Part shown: one piece after another, positions 58,719 through 64,000 of the stretch
Layout of the letters: each line of letters begins with the position of its first letter
Numbering within the stretch: the stretch's first letter is position 1
DNA from: Hyalella azteca
Taxonomy: Eukaryota; Arthropoda; Malacostraca; Amphipoda; Hyalellidae
Reading direction: 5' to 3'
Assembly (NCBI RefSeq): GCF_000764305.2
Contig: NW_025947446.1
Location: forward strand, 372,001 to 436,000
DNA length: 64,000 nucleotides
Program-made: the position numbers and the translations under genes
The notes under the pieces: generated by a model
Told to the model about the DNA's origin: nothing
Databases searched by the model: none
The model's input: the letters and a program-made list of their open reading frames with translations, nothing else

Positions 58719-58853
58719 GAGGCCAGAGCACAACTGGCCGGAGCGCAGAAGGCCCTACCGCAACAGCTACTCCTAACGTAACCTAACCTAACCTAACCTG
58801 CGCTGCCTGTTACGGTAGGGCCTGTGCGCTCTGGCCAGTTGGGCTCTGGCTCT
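58719..58853. repeat. Inverted repeat enclosing a (CCTAA)n tract
   Basis: The arms 58719-58771 and 58801-58853 are imperfect reverse complements (shared blocks CAACTGGCC, GAGCGCA, AGGCCCTACCG, AACAG). The loop at 58772-58799 is CCTAACGTAA followed by three CCTAA units, the complement of the arthropod telomere motif TTAGG. Confidence 0.85.
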
Positions 58854-58861
58854 GTGGAGCA

Positions 58862-59500
58862 GTGGCACTGTGGCTGTGTTGTGCAAAGTGGATTTACTGT
58901 TAGCCGGAGTTACCCACAGCTCATTGATCTGAGGCTATGTGTAGATATTGCATGCTGATGGTTGGCGTTGGGGGCCCACCCGGCCCAGGGCCTCTTTATG
59001 AGTCAATTTTGTTACCCACGGCTGCGCTGCCCGACTGCGTACCCTCCAACAGGCGTCCCCATAGTTTGGTAATTTTGGTTGTCCTACCACATCTACTTAT
59101 TCTACTTACTACTATAATACCTTGAGGCTGGGATATAAAGATACACTTTTCAAAGTTAGTTGTGTGAGAATTTTGATGAAAATTATGTTTGCAACTCATC
59201 TTGAAAGACTTGAAGGCTGCTGGCGACACGGCAACACATCATGAACAGTTGAACTTGAAGACTGCCAGTGCCAGGCTCAGGCTGAGTGCCACTGTGCCAG
59301 CAGGCAGCAGCAGTGGGCCTCAGGCCCAGGCCCTGTGCCTGGCAGCCTGTAGTGCCAGGTCATTGCCACTTGCCAGCAATTTAAGTTAGCAACAGGGCAA
59401 TGCATCTTCCATGATCTTGGGTACTGCCATTACTTGTTAGTGTCGCACTTAAAGAAGTTAAAGTGCGGCACTTGTAGTTGGTATTGTTAACTGTTAAGTG
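58862..59500. other. Spacer between inverted-repeat elements
   Basis: No supported gene. A block around 59240-59390 is rich in short GCC/CAG-type direct repeats and produces an Ala/Ser-rich frame of no evident meaning. Confidence 0.35.
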
Positions 59501-60500
59501 TACCGTAAAATGGGGTTACTTTGACCTGCGGGGTAACTTTGACCACTTTTCGTTTTTTTAACGAAAACCCCCAAAACTCAGAAATGATTTGACATAGACA
59601 AATTTTGTCAATGGCCATCAAAGGCGGCTGAAAGACCTAATACTGAGGCTGAGGCTACGTAACACAATAGAAAGATTTAAAAAGTTTGCATATCTAATTG
59701 ATTAAAAAATTGATAATGTGACCCACGAAAAAGAGCTATTATTTAAAGCCTGTGGGAGTACCCCCTCCAATTTTTTTATTTTTTGGTAAAATAACTCCAA
59801 AATTTGATGCATTGTAGTAGAACTCTTCTAGTTACATATGCAAAAGACAAATTTTAGGAAAGTGTCATAGTTTGCAAATGGGGGGCACCGCCCCCTCAAT
59901 GGGGGAACTTTGACCACCTGATGGCAGCCGTGATGGGGTAACATTGACCAGCTTGGAAATTAAGTTGAAATTACCATAGTTACCAGTTACCTATATAACA
60001 TATTTTATGTTTGAAACACCTATTAATGTTTTTTTCTTTATGTTTCAGACTCTACAGAGTCTTATATATGGTAATTTTAACTTAATTTCCAAACTGGTCT
60101 ATGTTACCCCGTTATGGCTGTCATTAGGTGGTCACATTTTGCCAATTGGGCGGCGGCACCCCCCATTTGCAAACTATGACACTTTCCTAAAATCTGTCTT
60201 TTGCATAGGTATGTAACTAGAAGAGTTCTTCTACAATGCACCACAACCTGGAGTTATTTTACCAAAAAATAAAATCGATTTTACCACCCGGTCAAAGAAA
60301 CCCCAAGAGCTGGGGTAACAAAGACCATCACTTTTTTTGAAATTACATCAAAACTATGAGAGGCAGGAGCCAGCAATTTACGGTGAGTAAAGCTAGAGTA
60401 TAGACCTGTATTTTGCATGTTTCAATTTAAGTTTAACTTATCTAGTAAAAAATGGCATCATTTTGAAAAAAAATGGTCAAAGTTACCCCATTTTACGGTA
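59501..60500. mobile_element. 1-kb near-palindromic element with 26-bp termini
   Basis: TACCGTAAAATGGGGTTACT and six further bases (59501-59526) match the reverse complement of 60475-60500 at 25 of 26 positions. The symmetry goes far beyond the termini: the blocks around 59800-59976 (for example GACAAATTTTAGGAAAGTGT) recur inverted at about 60068-60260. The centre lies near 60020. TA at both outer edges suggests a TA target. No coding capacity. Confidence 0.88.
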
Positions 60501-60509
60501 GTGGCATAG

Positions 60510-60995
60510 TGGGTGGCAAACCAGTGATTTTTTATGATCAGTTCAAGGTCATTTTAAATTTTCCCATTTACCCAAGATTTAAACCAATATCTGACTTATG
60601 ATGATGCTGGTATCCATGATACTTTGCTGGTCTACTTATAGGACTCAAAATTGAACTTGAAGGAGAGTCTAAAAAACTGTCTGCTAAACAGACTAATTTA
60701 GTCTGTCTGTGTCAGCAACGTTTTTGGTCTACAATGCAAAAATTGGTGATGCATTCACCAAACTCTGTACCCTGTGGGCTGTGGCAGTGTGGCCTGTAAG
60801 CTGTGACCCCGGTCACTGGTGCCTGGACTGTGGACTGCTTTTGTAATTTGTGTAATTGCTATAATAAGTGATAGGGTAAAAATTCATGGTGGCAAACCAG
60901 AGATTTGATTGAAATAATTCATGTCTAACTTCCTCATCCATTCTATTCAAGATTTAAACCAATATCTCATCACTTATGGATGATAATGCTGGGAG
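60510..60995 (+). repeat. Diverged direct duplication
   Basis: GGTGGCAAACCAG, CAAGATTTAAACCAATATCT and TTATG-GATGATGCTGG-like blocks occur in the same order at about 60511-60615 and 60889-60994. The sequence between the copies has no recognisable feature. Confidence 0.7.
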
Positions 60996-61109
60996 TGCAG
61001 CCATAGGGCATAGATCAGCAAATTAACACTCAAAGTCAGCGGAGCTGAAAGACAAGTAAGAAGTCATGTCCATAGAACGAGACCTGTAAATAATGTAAGA
61101 AATAAACGC

Positions 61110-61520
61110 ATGAATCAAAGTGAAAGTGCACAAAAAGCTTTAAAATGCTTTTACACGAACTCGGACTCCGTTTTGAATAAAAGAAGTGAACTATTAACTG
61201 TGATTGAAAACGAGCGGATAGACATTGTTTGTATTACAGAAACACTCCCTAAAAATCACGGGGGGAAAATTGTACCTGTTGAATTTCAGTTGTCAGGTTT
61301 TGATTGTTTTCATAACTTAAATGAAGAGCAGTGCAGTAGAGGTGTAGCTTTGTGGGTTAGAACCTCTTGTGGGGCCCAGCAAGTCAAGTCATCTGCAGAA
61401 CATCAATCAGCTAGAGAATCAGTGTGGTGCGAACTTACTCTAAAAGGCAAAGATAGCCTCCTCATAGGCGTCGTGTATAGATCACCAAACAGTTCTTCTG
61501 ATAACGATAAAGTACTAAAC
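61110..61520 (+). CDS. CR1-like retrotransposon endonuclease domain, cut by an adapter
   Basis: The frame is open for 137 codons up to the adapter. It shows CFYTNSDSVLNKRSEL, IDIVCITETLPKN (with a conserved Glu of the APE-type endonuclease), and SLLIGVVYRSPNSS. The domain is incomplete: the GDFN and SDH boxes are missing because the sequence ends artificially at 61520. The Met at 61110 may be internal to a longer ORF2. The family is probably that of 48558-49739, judging from the 3' UTR joined behind the adapter. Confidence 0.82.
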
Positions 61521-61558
61521 CGGTCTCTTATACACATCTAGATGTGTATAAGAGACAG
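61521..61558. other. Nextera mate-pair junction adapter (artefact)
   Basis: The 38-bp head-to-head mosaic-end sequence with one mismatch near its left edge (CGGTCTC for CTGTCTC). It joins endonuclease coding sequence to a retrotransposon 3' UTR that should lie kilobases away. Confidence 0.97.
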
Positions 61559-61672
61559 GTTATGGAAAGATCGGGTTCCAAAGGCCGGATCCCTTGTGAA
61601 TCAAGTCACGAAAAGTTCAAGAATCGGCAACAGGCCATGGGCCTATGTCTTCAACGCCGACACTTCTATTCT
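61559..61672 (+). mobile_element. CR1-like retrotransposon 3' UTR and tail
   Basis: Nearly identical to the reverse complement of 48411-48527 (GATCGGGTTCCAAAGGCCGG, GGATCCCTTGTGAATC, CAACAGGCCATGGGCCTAT) and ends in ACTTCTATTCTA. Confidence 0.93.
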
Positions 61673-62659
61673 AAATCAGCCCTGGAGCCAACATCAACCA
61701 TCTAAATGCTATAGATATTGTCATCCTGGCACCTAAGCAGCTGTAGTCAATTGACCTATCTCTCCACACAAACTTAAAACCAACACTGCTAACTGCTTCA
61801 GCACACAAGCTGCTACTCCACGTGGTTAACGGTCAATACGTTGTTCTCCAATGCTTTATAACCCATACCATCACTTGTTACAGCGCTGTGAAGCACTCAC
61901 TTAGGCCAGAGTGCTGTTTCCAGGACCGAGCAGGTAGAGCATGCTATTGCTGCTGCTGGCCTGCTTGTTTTGGAGCACATAGTCATTCTGCTCCTTTTGG
62001 AGCAAGCGCGGTCTTCAGTTGCATAGGTACATGATCATTTAAAAGGCATTTAGAATGCCACCATGGCACTCACTAGCATGATATGCTATTAAGTCATTCA
62101 AGTTTAGTTAATTCTCTTCAATCATTGTTAGTGAACTAATAGATTTTATTAGTTCAATTACATTTTTTGAACGTTTCTTTGAGCTTTCAAGTTATTAGGT
62201 TATATGGAATTGAAAGAGTGAGGATGACTTCTCAAATTATTTAATACGGCCTTTCAATTCTTCAAACTTAAATTTTTAGATCTAAACACTGGCCTACATG
62301 GAGAAAAAGTAATAAATGAATGACCATTTATAGAATTTCATCCTGGTTAATATGACCTTCACCTTCAGTACATTTTCAACAAAATAGGTTTCAGATAAAA
62401 GAAGTGTCCTGTCACAGATGATTGGTTTGAATCAATTTGAAACCAAAACATCATTTTAACTTTAGCCAATCAATTTTAAAAACTATTTCTAATTAAATTT
62501 GCCTTATGAAGAATAAATAGGTAATTACTGATATGTTGTCAAAACTAAAGATGGTATGTACATGTTGGTTTTATTACAATTTAATCTAATGTTTCCCCCC
62601 TGCTTATGAAATTTAATTTAACTTGTAGTCAAATATTTATATGTGGTGGTTGTTGAAAT
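61673..62659. other. AT-rich spacer upstream of the coiled-coil gene
   Basis: No supported feature. It presumably contains the promoter or an upstream exon of the gene at 62660. Confidence 0.35.
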
Positions 62660-63701
62660 ATGACAAACCATCATGGTGCCACACACTCTGCTAGACAGGT
62701 GTTGAATATGTCCATTAATTCAAGACATATCTATTATACTGAAATTCAACGGCAGCTTGATGCTTCAAAGCGAATTATTTCTAGGCTGAAAATAATAATA
62801 GAGGATGCTAATGTTGAATGCATTAAGGTAAGTCAACGATCAGGATAAAAATTAAGGCCTTTGTGAATGATTACATTTTATTTTGCTTGCATATTGGTAC
62901 ATTTTGTTCTCAATTCCTGAAAGATTTTTTTTATGGAGCTTGGTAATTTGTGTGATGATTTTGTAATTCTTTCTTATTGCTTTCAGCTATCATGCTTTTA
63001 TTTCCTGCAGATTACCGAAGAGCTGCTCACTTTGGTAGTTGAATCCAGCTCAGATGTCCCTGATGTTGATGGCAATCAAGAATCGTCTGAGAATGTTGTG
63101 CAACCTACATGTTGTTCAGTGGAAAATAATCAACTTCCTCATCAATCAGCAGAATTCTCACAAATTAGCACAGAAAGTTTGAAAAATGAAAATCCTATTA
63201 AAGAGGAACTTGACGAGCAACTTTCTAACAAACTGGCTATTGAGAGGTTGGGAACTCAAAATTTGCTTATCTTAGCGTCAGACAGATTTTTGAAATGTTT
63301 TTTGTTTATTTATTCAAGGTAATCAGATCAACTATAATGTCAAACTATGATCATTTCTCATCTCCCCCATAAACTATCATAGAAAAATTTTGTTGATTTA
63401 ATTGCTGATTTTTATTCATCTGTAAAAATGTGATGTTTTATTGAAGATAATTCACTGTTACTAATGAGTTTGTGGACATAGTATCAACTTGTGGAAGAAT
63501 AGTCAGAAGATCCTCAGAGTGTGAAGTATTGAAGATTTTTTTATATAGTTTATGTGCATGTTTATATTTAAGTTGATATTGTATTATTTTACTTGCAGAT
63601 TGGCAGCTTTGGAGGCAAGTAGCACAATACTCAAGAAAAAATTAACCAGAGTAGAAAATGAAAAGCTTGCAAAAGAAGAGGAATGGACTCACCAACAAGA
63701 G
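62660..63701 (+). CDS. Coiled-coil protein, first three exons (partial, unidentified)
   Basis: Exons 62660-62827, 63011-63246 and 63599-63701, joined in phase (0, then 2), give 169 residues and continue past the window. Splice sites are good: ATTAAG|GTAAGT, TTTCCTGCAG|ATT, GAGAG|GTTGGG, ACTTGCAG|A, GAG|GTTTGT. Exon 1 encodes YTEIQRQLDASKRIISRLKI, helical and coiled-coil-like. Exon 2 encodes an acidic, Ser/Gln-rich linker. Exon 3 encodes LAALEASSTILKKKLTRVEN, a Leu-heptad coil. An in-frame TGA at 62654 precedes the ATG, so 62660 is the start unless an acceptor inside the exon (after AGACAG at 62698) is used. I do not recognise the family; scaffold or cytoskeletal coiled-coil proteins look like this, but no function is claimed. 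Confidence 0.6.
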
Positions 63702-64000
63702 GTTTGTCATTTATTGTAAATAATCCATGATGATGTCATAATTTAGAACCTGCTTACATTCTTTGTGCATCATAATTATTGCCTCTGGGTCGAGCCATGA
63801 GATAATTAGGATTATAAATAATTTTCTTTGAAAAAACCCATGAAGTTCCCCAAAAATTGTTGATAAGCTTTTGAACATTATTTTATTGACTAAACCAGAT
63901 ATGCATTTTTTTTGGGTTTGCTTGATTAAAATTAATTTTATCTTTATAGAAAATTTTCTTCAAATATTTGAGTTGGTATTACCGTATGGAAAAAACTTGT
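63702..64000. other. Intron of the coiled-coil gene
   Basis: AT-rich sequence after the exon 3 donor, running to the window end. No feature seen. Confidence 0.5.

Overview
The window is eukaryotic nuclear DNA: genes are split by many GT-AG introns, intergenic space is AT-rich, and several transposon classes are present. Two conserved single-copy genes, the mix of CR1-like and Jockey-type non-LTR retrotransposons with hAT, mariner and fold-back DNA elements, and a short (CCTAA)n pentamer tract (the arthropod-type telomere motif) suggest an arthropod. A crustacean or a repeat-rich insect is my guess; I cannot place it further. There are no bacterial operons, CRISPR arrays or phage genes.

Layout. 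4.5-15.6 kb (+): a complete 14-exon gene for a VWA5A-like protein (VIT domain, then VWA domain with an intact MIDAS), reconstructed from a 49-nt first exon to the stop as 784 residues. Several of its introns hold minisatellites or a retrotransposon tail that end within about 10 bp of the next exon. 15.6-23.7 kb: mostly non-coding, with two weak candidate exons, a mariner-like remnant, a MITE and a retroelement zinc-finger fragment. 23.75-29.3 kb (+): a complete 5-exon PPIL3 (spliceosome-associated cyclophilin), 164 residues, whose first coding exon appears to contribute only the ATG. 30.6-31.9 kb: a non-autonomous hAT element with an 8-bp target duplication. 32-45 kb: tandem repeats and transposon remnants. 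45.3-46.4 kb: an assembly-damaged zone with two Nextera mate-pair junction adapters flanking an 893-bp gap. 46.4-47.0 kb (+): the 3' end of a mucin-like Thr/Ser repeat protein. 48.4-49.7 kb (-): a 5'-truncated CR1-like element with an intact reverse transcriptase reading frame. 50.8-54.9 kb (-): a decayed Jockey/R1-type element split by a roughly 1-kb mobile repeat that also occurs, inverted, at 44.7 kb. 56.7-60.5 kb: a retroelement C-terminus, a fold-back element with nested hairpins, a telomere-motif hairpin and a 1-kb near-palindrome. 61.1-61.7 kb: CR1 endonuclease joined to CR1 3' UTR across a third adapter. 62.7 kb to the window end (+): the first exons of an unidentified coiled-coil gene.

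The genes show no functional linkage. I found no convincing new biological system. The most notable points are the three sequencing-adapter junctions, which make local order and several open frames untrustworthy; the repeats abutting 3' splice sites of the VWA5A-like gene; a pair of related mobile repeats, one of which splits a retrotransposon; and three unusual inverted-repeat structures between 57 and 60.5 kb.
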